A DNA stretch of 64,000 nt from Dawidia soli (GTDB taxonomy: Bacteria; Bacteroidota; Bacteroidia; Cytophagales; Cyclobacteriaceae), in the NCBI RefSeq assembly GCF_018598185.1, contig NZ_JAHESC010000001.1, positions 62,001 through 126,000 on the forward strand, read 5' to 3'. Shown here one piece after another: positions 28,321-37,398 of the stretch. A program made the translations under genes and the position numbers. Position 1 is the first letter of the stretch; the number at the start of each line of letters is the position of its first letter. The notes under the pieces were generated by a model, which worked only from the letters and a program-made list of their open reading frames with translations, ran no database searches and had not been told where the DNA came from.

Positions 28321-30693
28321 ATGAACCAAACATTTTATACCCTTTTAGGGCTCTGCCTTATTACTATACCGACCTTTGGTCAGCATGTTATTCGAGGAAC
28401 GATCTACGATGCGGAGACGAAAGAGCCCAGCATCGGAGCCACCGTTCAGCTGGTGTCAAACACCAACGTAGGGGCCGTCACCGACGCGTCCGGCCTTTTT
28501 GAATTGACCACCGCCGACGAGCATCCGCGCGTGCGGGTGTCGATGGTGGGCTACGAAACACAGGAGTTGGAGGCCGGCCGCGAGCCGCTGCGCATCGCCC
28601 TGCTGCCCAAGGCACAGGAGATGCAAAGCGTGGTCGTCACCGCCAACCGCGAGGCTACACTGCGCACGGAGACACCCATCGCCATTTCCAAACTGTCGCC
28701 CCGGCTGCTGGACGAGACCAAGCCCACCCAGCTGGTGGAGGCGCTCAACAAGGTGCCGGGCGTGCTGATGGTCAACTACAACAACGAGCAGCACGCCATG
28801 TCCATACGCCAGCCAATGACCACCAACGGTTATTTTTTGTACCTGGAAGACGGCGTGCCCATCCGGCCGCTGGGCGTATTCAACCACAACGCCCTGCTGG
28901 AGATCAACCAGTTTGCCATCAGCTCGGTAGAGGTGATAAAAGGCCCCGCGTCGTCCATCTATGGCGCCGAAGCGATCGGCGGAGCGATCAACTTTATCAT
29001 GCAACGCCCCACGGCCGTGCCCACCGCCAAAGTGGGCATTCAGTTTGACAACTTCGGCTATCGCCGTCTGCAGGTAAGTGCCGGTGCGCGCACCGGTAAG
29101 TTCGGTTTCTACGTGGCCACCATGCGCAGCGAGCAGACCGACTCCTGGATGGCCAACTCGGACTACGACAAAACCACCGTGAACGCCCGCCTGGAATATC
29201 ACTTCACGTCCAACACACGCCTGACAGGAAACTTTATCTACGGCACCTACTTTTCAAATACCGCCGGCAGCGTAGACAGCGTCGCCTTCTTCAGCCGCCA
29301 GTATGTAAGCACGACCGATTTTACCTACCGGAAGTCCGACGCCAACCGCTCGCGTCTGACGCTCGAGCACGACTGGCATGCCGGCGCGAAGACATTCGTC
29401 ACACTCTTTAACCGCAACAACGACCACGGCCAAAACCCCACGTATGGCATCCGCTGGAACCCGACCCCGAGCGCCACGAACGATCCGACAAAAGCGCGCG
29501 GCGAGATCAACTCCAACAACTTCAAGAGCTATGGCGTCCTGGCGCAGCACAGCCAGCAATTTTCATTTCTCGACGCGCGCCTCATTGCCGGCGGTATGTA
29601 CGACTATTCGCCGAACGATTACGGGTCGTATCAGATCGATCTGAACGCGAAGCTGCGCGCCGACGGCAAGTCGGTCGAGCAATATACCCTCTTGCAGGAG
29701 CGACCGGACATCCGGCTGGCCGACTACGAGGCGAAGATCCGCAATGCCGCCGGCTACCTGCAGTATGATTTCTCGCCGGTAAAGAACCTCCGGTTCTCGG
29801 CGGGTGCGCGATATGACCGCATGTCGTTCACCTACGACAACTACCTGGAAAGCTCCGCCGGCAGCAAGTCGTATAGCAAGATCACACCCAAGATCGGCCT
29901 GACCTACGACCTGGGCAGAGACAAAGGACTCTACGCCAACTACTCGCAGGGCTTCTCACCGCCGGCGCTGACATCGATCTTCCGCCGCAAGCCTAACACA
30001 GAGCCCGCCGAATTTTATTACAACCTCAAACCGGCGCAGTTTCAAAACTACGAGGTCGGCGGCTGGGCGGCATTCTGGGAAAACAAAGTATACCTGGACG
30101 CGGCGCTCTATCAGATGAACGGTACCAACGAGCTGCTGAACATCCGCCAGCCCGACAACTCCACCGACTATCAATCCGCGGGCAAGACCTTGCACCGCGG
30201 CGTCGAGCTGGGCCTGACGGTAAAGCCCTCGCAACAGCTCTTCTTCCGCCTGGGCGGCACACATGCGCTGCACCGGTTTGAAGATTTCCAGATCAGCACG
30301 CGCGCCACCGATCAGTACCAGAACCTGGGCGGGTTCGATATGCCCACGGCCCCGCGGTGGAGCTGGAACACCGAGCTTTATTATTACCCGGCCTTTGTAA
30401 AAAACCTGCGTACGTCGCTGGAGTGGCAGCACGTGGGCGGTTACTACCAGAACCAGATCAACACCGTGCGGTACGATGCCTGCAACGTGGTCAACTACCG
30501 CATCGGCTACCAGTGGAAGAGCGTCGAAGTATATACCAACGTCCTCAACGTAGGCGATGTGCTGTACTCGCCCAACGCCACCCGCGGCAACAACGCCACC
30601 GACCGCACGACCTATACCCCGGCGGCGCCGCGCACATTCATGTTCGGCATTCAATACAATTTTACCGGTAAAAATAACAGCGATGGAAAATAA
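28321..30693 (+). CDS. TonB-dependent outer-membrane receptor
   Basis: A 790-residue receptor that imports a ligand such as a siderophore or metal complex using TonB energy. It has a signal peptide (MNQTFYTLLGLCLITIPTFG), a carboxypeptidase-regulatory-like domain at about residues 22-95 and a plug at about 110-235. The plug includes VEALNKVPGVLMVNYNN and ISSVEVIKGPASSIYGAEAI. A 22-strand barrel follows, ending YTPAAPRTFMFGIQYNF. I start at ATG 28321 because it opens the signal peptide; the frame runs upstream to 28267. The next gene (PepSY) overlaps by 11 bp. A TonB receptor coupled to a PepSY-TM protein is typical of iron-siderophore uptake and reduction; the ligand is unproven. Confidence 0.92.
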   Translation: MNQTFYTLLGLCLITIPTFGQHVIRGTIYDAETKEPSIGATVQLVSNTNVGAVTDASGLFELTTADEHPRVRVSMVGYETQELEAGREPLRIALLPKAQEMQSVVVTANREATLRTETPIAISKLSPRLLDETKPTQLVEALNKVPGVLMVNYNNEQHAMSIRQPMTTNGYFLYLEDGVPIRPLGVFNHNALLEINQFAISSVEVIKGPASSIYGAEAIGGAINFIMQRPTAVPTAKVGIQFDNFGYRRLQVSAGARTGKFGFYVATMRSEQTDSWMANSDYDKTTVNARLEYHFTSNTRLTGNFIYGTYFSNTAGSVDSVAFFSRQYVSTTDFTYRKSDANRSRLTLEHDWHAGAKTFVTLFNRNNDHGQNPTYGIRWNPTPSATNDPTKARGEINSNNFKSYGVLAQHSQQFSFLDARLIAGGMYDYSPNDYGSYQIDLNAKLRADGKSVEQYTLLQERPDIRLADYEAKIRNAAGYLQYDFSPVKNLRFSAGARYDRMSFTYDNYLESSAGSKSYSKITPKIGLTYDLGRDKGLYANYSQGFSPPALTSIFRRKPNTEPAEFYYNLKPAQFQNYEVGGWAAFWENKVYLDAALYQMNGTNELLNIRQPDNSTDYQSAGKTLHRGVELGLTVKPSQQLFFRLGGTHALHRFEDFQISTRATDQYQNLGGFDMPTAPRWSWNTELYYYPAFVKNLRTSLEWQHVGGYYQNQINTVRYDACNVVNYRIGYQWKSVEVYTNVLNVGDVLYSPNATRGNNATDRTTYTPAAPRTFMFGIQYNFTGKNNSDGK

Positions 30694-32272
30694 CCCGACG
30701 GCAGCCTTTCAACAGACCGGCGCGCCGGTCACCACCGGGGCACCCGCGCAGCCCGCCAATCGTAGCGTCACACGGCGACGGAATCTTTACAAATGGCACC
30801 GCATCATCGGCCTGATCACGATCGTGCCGGTCATCTTCTGGTGCCTCTCCGGGCTGATGCATCCGTTTCTGTCGCATTGGTTTAAACCCACCATTGCGCG
30901 CGAATTCATGATGCCGAAGGCACTCGATAAAACGCAGATCGCGTTGTCCCTGCAAGACGTGCTGCATCAGAATACCGTAGCCGACTTCAGGAACTTTCGG
31001 CTGGTAGCCTTTGACAGGCAGACGTTTTACCAGGTTAAAGGCATCGACGGCTACCTGCGGTATTACAACGCGGCCACCGGCGAAGCGTTACCCGACGGCG
31101 ATCAGAAATATGCCGCGTTTATGGCGCGGTATTTCCTCGACGATCAGACCAGCACCATCACGTCGGTGACACTTCAAAAAGAATTCACGCAGCAATACAA
31201 ATATGTGAACCGCTACCTGCCGGTGTGGAAAGTCAGCTTTGACCGGCCCGACGGCATGGATGTATATGTGGAAACGGCGTCCAGCCGGTTAGGTACGTTT
31301 AACACCACCTCGCGCAAGGCGTTCCTGTGGGTGTTTGACAATTTTCACAACTGGTCCTTTGTAGGGACGATCACAAACAATACGCTGCGCATAACGATCA
31401 TGGTGCTGCTGCTGGGTGTCATCCTGGCATCGGCCGTGACGGGCATCGTCATCTATGGTCTTTTCTGGCGGCGGTTTAAAAAGCTTACCGGTACGACCGA
31501 AAAGAAAGGCCTCCGGAAATATCACCGGCAGCTCGGTGTCGCCACCGCCGTTGTCGCGCTGGCCTTTACCATGAGCGGCGCCTTTCACGCCACGCGCAAG
31601 CTCGAGCCCAACGTGCTGCCCGAAATGATCTACGAGCCCGCCATCCTGACACGCGAGCTGACGACCGCGTCACTTGCCCTGGACCTCGACTGGGAGCGGC
31701 TGTATAATCTTTCGATCGTACGAAAAAGCAAGCATGATTACTTCCAGGCGTTTTATTTACCCAACGACGACGAGCCTGCACAAACGGTATACATCGACGC
31801 CGCCGACGGGCGGGTGTGGGAGAATGGCGACCTGGCCTATGCCAGATTCCTCGGCAAGAAATTCCTGGCGGTGCTAAGCCATACCACCAGCATGACGGCC
31901 GCCTGTTGCGACGAGATGGGCGACGTGCCGGGTGGTGGCGTCGATCAGAACGCCACCTTGCTAAAAGCAGAGCTCGTTCCGAGATTTGAAAGCCGCGAGT
32001 ATGGCTTTGTCTTTAAGCGCCTGCCGGTAGTGCGCCTGCAGTACGACACGCCCGACGAGCATGCACTGTACATAGAAACGGCAACGTCGCGGCTGGCGGC
32101 CAGCATCAACACCGCCGACCGCGTGGAAGGCTATTCCTTTGCGATCTTTCACAAATACCTGCTCCTGGACTGGGCCGGTAAAAACGTGCGGGACGTTGTC
32201 ATGATGCTGTCGGCCTTTGGATTGTTGACCGTGTCGGTGCTGGGACTACTGGTATTTCTCAAAAGATCGTAA
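30683..32272 (+). CDS. PepSY-associated TM domain protein (PiuB-like)
   Basis: A 529-residue inner-membrane protein with four TM helices (HRIIGLITIVPVIFWCLSGL; a second at about residue 240; a third HRQLGVATAVVALAFTMSGA; a fourth at the C terminus). Long periplasmic PepSY segments lie between them. Histidine near helices 1 and 3 (KWHRIIG, YHRQLG) is a family feature. Such proteins are linked to reductive release of iron from siderophores. The ATG overlaps the end of the receptor gene by 11 bp, so the two are translationally coupled. A longer upstream frame exists but lies inside the receptor gene. Confidence 0.88.
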   Translation: MENNPTAAFQQTGAPVTTGAPAQPANRSVTRRRNLYKWHRIIGLITIVPVIFWCLSGLMHPFLSHWFKPTIAREFMMPKALDKTQIALSLQDVLHQNTVADFRNFRLVAFDRQTFYQVKGIDGYLRYYNAATGEALPDGDQKYAAFMARYFLDDQTSTITSVTLQKEFTQQYKYVNRYLPVWKVSFDRPDGMDVYVETASSRLGTFNTTSRKAFLWVFDNFHNWSFVGTITNNTLRITIMVLLLGVILASAVTGIVIYGLFWRRFKKLTGTTEKKGLRKYHRQLGVATAVVALAFTMSGAFHATRKLEPNVLPEMIYEPAILTRELTTASLALDLDWERLYNLSIVRKSKHDYFQAFYLPNDDEPAQTVYIDAADGRVWENGDLAYARFLGKKFLAVLSHTTSMTAACCDEMGDVPGGGVDQNATLLKAELVPRFESREYGFVFKRLPVVRLQYDTPDEHALYIETATSRLAASINTADRVEGYSFAIFHKYLLLDWAGKNVRDVVMMLSAFGLLTVSVLGLLVFLKRS

Positions 32273-32317
32273 GCGGCCTTTCGCGGTACAAGGACATCCG
32301 GCGAAGCAGTGCTATAG

Positions 32318-33226
32318 CTATAGCTGCAACGCGCGCCGGATGTCGTCGTATGTCGTTACCCGTATGCCGCCCCGCGCTTCCAGCCGCCGGGGCCAGCGCA
32401 AACCCGCGTCTGACAGGCTGCTGTCCAGTATAAATACTTTTCTCTTTTGGTATAATGCGGCGTGGGCCAGGCCCAGCGTGCCGGAGGTATCGCCTGCTTC
32501 GACGATGATCGTGGCTTCGCTCAACGCCGCGCTGACCCTGTTGCGTTCGGGAAAGAATTTGCTGTTCTGCTGGTAGCCCTGCCGCGCGTAGCGCCTGTAG
32601 GGCACGGGGCTGATGAGCAAATGCCGACGGGCAATGGTCTCCTGCAGATCGGCGTGCGCCGGTGGGTACGTGTGGTTCAGCGGCGTGCCGATCACGCCCA
32701 CGGTGCGGCCGTTGTTTACCAGCGCCGCGCGGTGAGCAACGGCGTCGATACCGACTGCCAGACCCGAAACGATCGTGACGCCGTCGCCTACCAGGAGCCC
32801 GACAAGACGCGTGGTGCGCGCAAGCCCTTCGGCGGTCGGGTGACGTGTGCCGACCACCGTTACCAGCCGCGTTTGGAGCAGGGAGAGGTCGCCGCGATAA
32901 TATAGCAGCTCGACCGGATGCTCGGCGTCGCGTAGGCGCGCGGGATACTCCGGCGTGCCGTGCAACAGGATGCCCGGCGGCACGGTGCCTTCCAGCAGGG
33001 CCTGCAGCTGCTGACGACTCTGCGCGATGTCGTGCTCGGCCACGAGCGCCGAGGGCGGTTGCCCGGGATGGCGGGCAAAGAGCGCGGCAAGCTTGCGCAT
33101 GGAGGCATCCGGGGTATTCCAGAGCGCTTCGTACGCAGCCATCTCGCGCATCAGGTCGCGTTCCGGGGGTATGCGATCGGTCGATGATCCAAGCGAAAGT
33201 TGCATAGCTGTATGGTTGGAGAACAA
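32318..33226 (-). CDS. DNA-processing protein A (DprA/Smf family), without C-terminal domain
   Basis: A Rossmann-fold single-strand DNA-binding and RecA-loading protein of the DprA family, needed for natural transformation in many bacteria. It shows VTVVGTRHPTAEG, VSGLAVGIDAVAHRAALVN, FFPERNRVSAALSEATIIVE and AGDTSGTLGLAHAALYQKRK, the core motifs. It has 302 residues against about 360-380 for full DprA, and ends soon after the Rossmann fold, lacking the C-terminal winged-helix domain. An N-terminal SAM-like segment is also reduced. The start may be ATG 33226 or the ATG seven codons later. It could be a DprA paralogue with another role. Confidence 0.82.
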   Translation of the reverse strand: MFSNHTAMQLSLGSSTDRIPPERDLMREMAAYEALWNTPDASMRKLAALFARHPGQPPSALVAEHDIAQSRQQLQALLEGTVPPGILLHGTPEYPARLRDAEHPVELLYYRGDLSLLQTRLVTVVGTRHPTAEGLARTTRLVGLLVGDGVTIVSGLAVGIDAVAHRAALVNNGRTVGVIGTPLNHTYPPAHADLQETIARRHLLISPVPYRRYARQGYQQNSKFFPERNRVSAALSEATIIVEAGDTSGTLGLAHAALYQKRKVFILDSSLSDAGLRWPRRLEARGGIRVTTYDDIRRALQL

Positions 33227-33767
33227 ACGCTAAAAACAATGCCCGATGCCGTGTGGAGCGCGGAGCGAAATAGTGTAGTTCGTGGTACGACGGAAATACA
33301 CGCGGACGCTGGAGGCCGTCAGGCAAGTAAAATAAAGTAAGCGAAGCAAGCCGTGGCTGTGGATCGCTGCCGGTGTTTATCACCGGGCGTCCGCAGCCAC
33401 ATTCATGGTAGCCCGGTGTGCCGCTATACAGGGGCGATTACTGTAGACGTTTGCGGACAGTGTGACACTTCTGCCGCCAGACGCGGGTCGGGGTAACGCC
33501 CGCGGGGCGATATATCCACAGGCACGGAAGCGGGAAGAAAGCGTCGCCACCCCCGTCCCGGGTTGTCGGTTTACCCGACCGACGACGCGCGGCTCCTCGA
33601 CGTGCTGCCCGCCAGCGACCCTGGCCAGGGGGGTATGCGGCAATTGCGGGTATACACGCGCTGCGGATGTTTACCCCGTATGCGGCTCGGTTAAACAAGA
33701 ACGAGATGCTCGCTATAAGCACCCTGGCGGCGGCCGTGAGTGCCGATCCTGGCACCCGACCGTGGTG
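33227..33767. other. Intergenic/decayed DNA with an imperfect hairpin; no intact gene
   Basis: No open frame here has believable content. It contains the hairpin at 33353-33400. The stretch 33460-33767 may once have encoded the upstream part of the DUF421 gene, but I cannot recognise its membrane segments in any frame. Confidence 0.45.
33353..33400. repeat. Imperfect 48-bp inverted repeat, related to repeat copy A/B
   Basis: The left arm starts GTGGCTGTGGATCGCTGCC and the right arm ends GTCCGCAGCCAC, with an apical CCGGTG-TTTAT-CACCGG hairpin. The arms differ only by one substitution and short bulges. Its core, CCGGTGTTTATCACCGGGCG, resembles CCGGTGTTAGCGCCGGGCG in copy A at 5587-5633. It may be a third, shorter member of that repeat family. 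Confidence 0.6.
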
Positions 33768-34137
33768 TGCTGGTTTGAAAGTATATCGCAGGACAAGATC
33801 ACTACGCTGGCGGTCGACTCGGTGCTGCAGCTGCCGGCGCTCGCACGCGTCGGCATTATCCGCGAGCGGCTGTTTGCACACCTGCGCTCAAAAGGGTTCA
33901 CCCACCTGGGACAGGTCAAGAGGGTATATTTCGAAGCGGGCGGCTTTTTTACCTTCGTACGGAACGAACCGCCCCGCCCGGGGCTCAAGCTGATCCCCGG
34001 GATACAGACTTTATCGGGAGCAGGATATAGCAGCGGATGTGGAGGTATACTGGCAATGTGGATGCACGCGCGGTGGCCCCACCTGTACCAACTGCCAGAA
34101 CGAACGCTGGGAGAAAGCAGTGACAGGTAGCGGATAA
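33768..34137 (+). pseudogene. DUF421 (YetF-like) C-terminal remnant with a frameshift
   Basis: Reading from 33768 gives FESISQDKITTLAVDSVLQL, then ALARVGIIRERLFAHLRSKG, HLGQVKRVYFEAGGFFTF and RPGLKLIPG. This matches the C-terminal soluble domain of DUF421 membrane proteins. Within the segment CTGATCCCCGGGATACAGAC (about 33990-34009) the homology jumps to the +1 frame. There it continues as YWQCGCTRGGPTCTNCQNER then WEKAV and TAA at 34135, a cysteine-ribbon tail seen in some members. The N-terminal TM helices are missing. The gene is therefore truncated and frameshifted; a sequencing error would explain only the shift. Similarity is from memory of the family. Confidence 0.6.
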
Positions 34138-34263
34138 AGCTTGGTACTTTATAGCTTTATTGTAACTTGCAATACCTGCCTGGTTTATTGACCATTCAAC
34201 GCTTGATTTTAGTTGTTGCGCTGGAATGATCTTGCGCGCATTGTATACGTAATCCCTAAAAAC

Positions 34264-35121
34264 ATGGAAAGCCCCTATTCGTCGGGAGATATGACCCAAA
34301 CGGATCACGACGTATTGCGATGCCTCGTCCATGCTGCCTTCCGCGACTTTGACGGTACCTGGCAGGTGGACGACGAGACGATGGCAGCGTGCCCATCGCC
34401 GATCGGCCTGCCGGTGAACTTTGACTACATCGTGCATTTCCAGGACGCGAACTACCTCATCTATCCGGATGACATCGACACGTTCCGCGCGATCATCAGG
34501 CGGGGAACAGGTTCACACGCATCGTCCGTCCGCATCATCGCGCAGGATGGAAAGGTAATGCGGTTGCAGCTCGAAGGTTCCTTCGGAGATGCCGACGAGG
34601 CACGGGGGCCCCAGTCCGCACGGGCGCAGAGAATGGGCACGGACCGGCAGGACTATGTGATCGTGAGCGCGGAAGATATCACGCTCGAGAAAAAGAAACA
34701 GGAGCAGATCCTGCGCATGAACGAGCTGGTGGCGCAGCGCGCGCAGGCACAATACCAGGAGCTGTTCCGGTCCATCGACCAGGGGTTTGCGCTGGTGCAG
34801 ATGCAGTACGACCCGCAGGGCGACGCGGTGGATTTTACCTACTTACAGGTGAACCCTGCCTTTGAAAAGGTGACCGGCCTGGCCGACGCCGCCGGTAAGA
34901 CGCTGACGTCGCTCGACATCGCTCACGCAAAAGCGTGGCTCAACGCGTATCAGCAGGTGGTGGCCATGCAAGCGCCGGTGCGGCTGATCATGCCGGGCGA
35001 CCAGCAGGAAACGAAGTATTACGAAGTATATGCTTTTCCGACCGGCGAAGCATCCACGCATACCGTGGCGGTGCTGCTCAGCGATGTTACCGCGCGGCAG
35101 GAGTCCGAACGGCAATTGTAG
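34264..35121 (+). pseudogene. N-terminal PAS portion of a hybrid sensor kinase, ended by an in-frame TAG
   Basis: This 285-codon segment (ATG 34264; an upstream TTG at 34213 is less likely) carries PAS-like sensing domains: YQELFRSIDQGFALVQMQYD and FTYLQVNPAFEKVTGLADAA at about residues 165-215 and VAVLLSDVTARQESERQL at its end. The stop TAG at 35119-35121 is followed in the same frame by ALNDKLQQMDRAKTQFF, the usual coiled linker and H-box of a histidine kinase. The ancestral codon was probably CAG (Gln). Thus one protein of about 704 residues has been split. The kinase part is listed separately. Confidence 0.7.
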
Positions 35122-36378
35122 GCGCTGAACGATAAGCTGCAGCAAATGGACCGGGCCAAGACACAGTTCTTCAGCAATGTGAGCCACGAGTTCCGTACGC
35201 CGCTTACCCTCATCCAGGGGCCGTTGCAGGATGTGCTGCGCCCCGAAAGCGGGCTTTCGGCCGACCATCGGCGTACATTGAGCATTGCCGGGCGCAATGT
35301 GTTCCGGCTGCTGAAACTGGTCAACAGCCTGCTCGACTTCTCACGCGTAGAGGCCGGGCGGATCGATGCTCTTTTTCAACCCACGCGGCTGGGTGAGCTC
35401 ACCGCCGAGATTGCGGCCAACTTCCGGCCGTTGTTCGAGCACGCGGGATTGAAGCTGGTCGTGAAAAGCGATGTCCCGTCGGAGCAGATCTATGTCAACC
35501 GCGACATGTGGGAGAAGATCGTGCTCAACCTCTTATCGAACGCCTTCAAGTTCACCCACCAGGGCAAGGTGGAGGTAAAGATGCGCGATAAGAAGTTCGG
35601 CGTTCAGCTCATTGTGCGCGACACCGGCATCGGCATTCCCCGCAAGAACCAGGCGCGGATCTTCGAGCGGTTCTACCGGCAGGAGAATGCCAGGGCCCGG
35701 ACCTACGAAGGCACCGGCATCGGGCTGGCGTTGGTGCGCGAGCTCATCGAGTTGCACGGCGGCACCATCAAGGTAAAAAGCGAAGAAGGCGTAGGAACGA
35801 CATTTACCGTGACCCTGCGCAAAGGCAAGGCGCACTTGCCCGCACGGCAAATCTTTGAGACCGCGGCGCGGCTGGGCGACGCCGATACGGCAACGTACTT
35901 CGTGGAAGACGCCGCCGGCTGGCTTCCCCAAGCTCCGCCTGAAAGCCCGGCGTCGAAGAAAGGTGGCGAGGATACCAGGCCGTTGATCCTGGTCGTAGAC
36001 GATAACATCGACATGCGCGCCTACTTGGTCAACATGCTTTCGCCGGCGTACCGCTTGGTGTCCGCCAACCATGGCCGGATGGCGCTCGACCTGCTCGGCA
36101 AAGGCACGCGCCCGGCGTTGATCGTGTCGGATGTGATGATGCCGGAGGTGGATGGGTACGGCCTGGTAAGCGCGCTGCGCAACGATCCTGCCTACGCCGG
36201 CATCCCGGTCATTTTACTGTCGGCGTACATCGGCGAGGAAGCCGCGATCGAAGCGCTGAACCGCGGTGCCGTAGACTTTGTCGAGAAACCTTTTTCCTCG
36301 CGTACGCTGCGTGCTTTTATAGAGGCCCGCTTGCGGCGCCGGGCCGCCGACGTCCACAGCGAAGCGACCGTGGTCTAG
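35122..36378 (+). pseudogene. Histidine kinase-receiver (hybrid) portion downstream of the TAG
   Basis: In frame with the PAS part, this segment encodes HisKA with H-box FFSNVSHEFRTPLTLIQGPL, then the HATPase with NLLSNAFKFT (N box), DTGIGIP (G1), FERFY (F box) and GTGIGLAL (G2). A C-terminal receiver follows with VVDDN, SDVMMPEVDGYG (phospho-Asp) and VEKPF (Lys). All catalytic residues are present. It could be translated separately from ATG 35146, giving a 410-residue sensorless kinase, so it may still be active. I call the pair a disrupted gene with an intact kinase moiety. Its stop shares CTAG with a remnant on the other strand. Confidence 0.72.
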
Positions 36379-36600
36379 ATATGGTTGGCGATCATTTGCC
36401 GCAGCTCCTGGAGGAGGAACGGTTTTTCGATCACATCGTCCGCCCCGGCCGACTGCGCCAGCGCAGTGATGTTGGGTGACGCCGAGATGATGATCGGTAT
36501 ATTTTTCGTCGCCTGCTGTTTTTTTCAGGTGGTGGCAAGGTCGAGCCCATCTATGCCAGGAAGCTGGCGGTCGAGCAGGAACGGCCATACGTCGTTAAAT
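36375..36600 (-). pseudogene. Truncated response-regulator receiver remnant
   Basis: Reading the minus strand gives DVWPFLLDRQLPGIDGLDL, then TGA, then KKQQATKNIPIIISASPNIT, AGADDVIEKPFLLQELRQ and MIANHI-stop. These are the phospho-Asp, Ser and Lys-Pro regions of a receiver domain. The first third, with the DD pair, is missing and an internal TGA interrupts it where Leu is expected. The remnant abuts the terminator at 36604 and its own stop overlaps the hybrid kinase stop (CTAG). It was probably the cognate single-domain regulator or the end of another kinase. Confidence 0.65.
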
Positions 36601-36603
36601 CAA

Positions 36604-36629
36604 AACAGCCCATCATGCGATGGGCTGTT
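36604..36629 (-). terminator. Rho-independent terminator of the DUF892 gene
   Basis: AACAGCCCATC (36604-36614), loop ATGC, GATGGGCTGTT (36619-36629): an 11-bp perfect stem. On the minus strand the stem is followed by TTTTGATTT. It lies 37 bp beyond the DUF892 stop. Confidence 0.85.
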
Positions 36630-36665
36630 CAACCTCTATACAACGTAATCAAAACAAACGACCTG

Positions 36666-37202
36666 TTATTCCGCAGGCTCCCAGGCCGCTTCGTTATTGA
36701 CATTTGAAACAGCCACTTCGGTTAAGAGCGTATCTGCTTTTTTCTCTTCTTCGAGCGTCGTTTCGAGAATCGTGACCGCTTCGTCCAGCTGCAGTGTTTG
36801 CGCGAAGGTACGCAGGGTGCCATACGACGAGATCTCATAGTGCTCGACCTTCTGCACGGACGCGATAATGGCGGCATCGCGCATGGCACCCTCTTCGGCT
36901 TCGCCGGTCACTTCCTCCGCTTCTTTGAGCAAGCCTTCCATGGCTTCGCATTTTTTTGCCCGCGGCTCTTTGTTGAGCATCCCGAAGATCCGCTCAACGC
37001 GTGATACCTGCTCTTCCGTCTCCGTTAGGTGGTCTTGCAGGGCTGTTACCAGGTCCGGCGACGTCGCCTTCTTGGCCATTTTGGGCAGCGCCTTCAGCAG
37101 TGCTTTCTCCACCCAATAGATGTCACGTATTTCCTGTTCGAAGAGTTTGCCCAGCTTAGAGGCCATCTCCTCGGAGATCGCTGTTTTTTCAGACTTTTTC
37201 AT
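36666..37202 (-). CDS. Ferritin-like DUF892 protein (YciE/YciF family)
   Basis: A 178-residue four-helix-bundle protein of the YciF-like ferritin superfamily, associated with stress responses. It shows LGKLFEQEIRDIYWVEKALL, LVTALQDHLTETEEQVSRVE and VEHYEISSYGTLRTFAQTL, with the Glu and ExxH-type ligands for a di-iron site. I choose ATG 37202 because the product then begins MKKSEKTAISEEMASKLG like relatives; the open frame extends 22 codons further upstream. It is single and ends with a strong terminator. Exact role unknown. Confidence 0.88.
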   Translation of the reverse strand: MKKSEKTAISEEMASKLGKLFEQEIRDIYWVEKALLKALPKMAKKATSPDLVTALQDHLTETEEQVSRVERIFGMLNKEPRAKKCEAMEGLLKEAEEVTGEAEEGAMRDAAIIASVQKVEHYEISSYGTLRTFAQTLQLDEAVTILETTLEEEKKADTLLTEVAVSNVNNEAAWEPAE

Positions 37203-37398
37203 ATCGGTATGAATGTTGGTTTTTACGACAGTATGCAAATACAGGTCCCGCGCGACAACACCGGTCATCCAGACCGGGCGGCGGATGTATATCTACAGGA
37301 TGGGGAGCAAGGGCAACACGGGCATTATGTTTTAGTGGTATAACGATGCGTGATCATCCAGAAGCCCAGGAGGGTTATAGATCCGGAAAATCCCGTAC

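Noticed and set aside
32259-33383. A 374-residue minus-strand frame overlapping DprA
   Set aside because: It is longer than DprA but Arg/Pro/Ser-rich without any domain; the DprA frame holds all family motifs.
36214-36588. A 124-residue minus-strand frame near the hybrid kinase end
   Set aside because: The receiver similarity is in another minus-strand frame; this one is a shadow.
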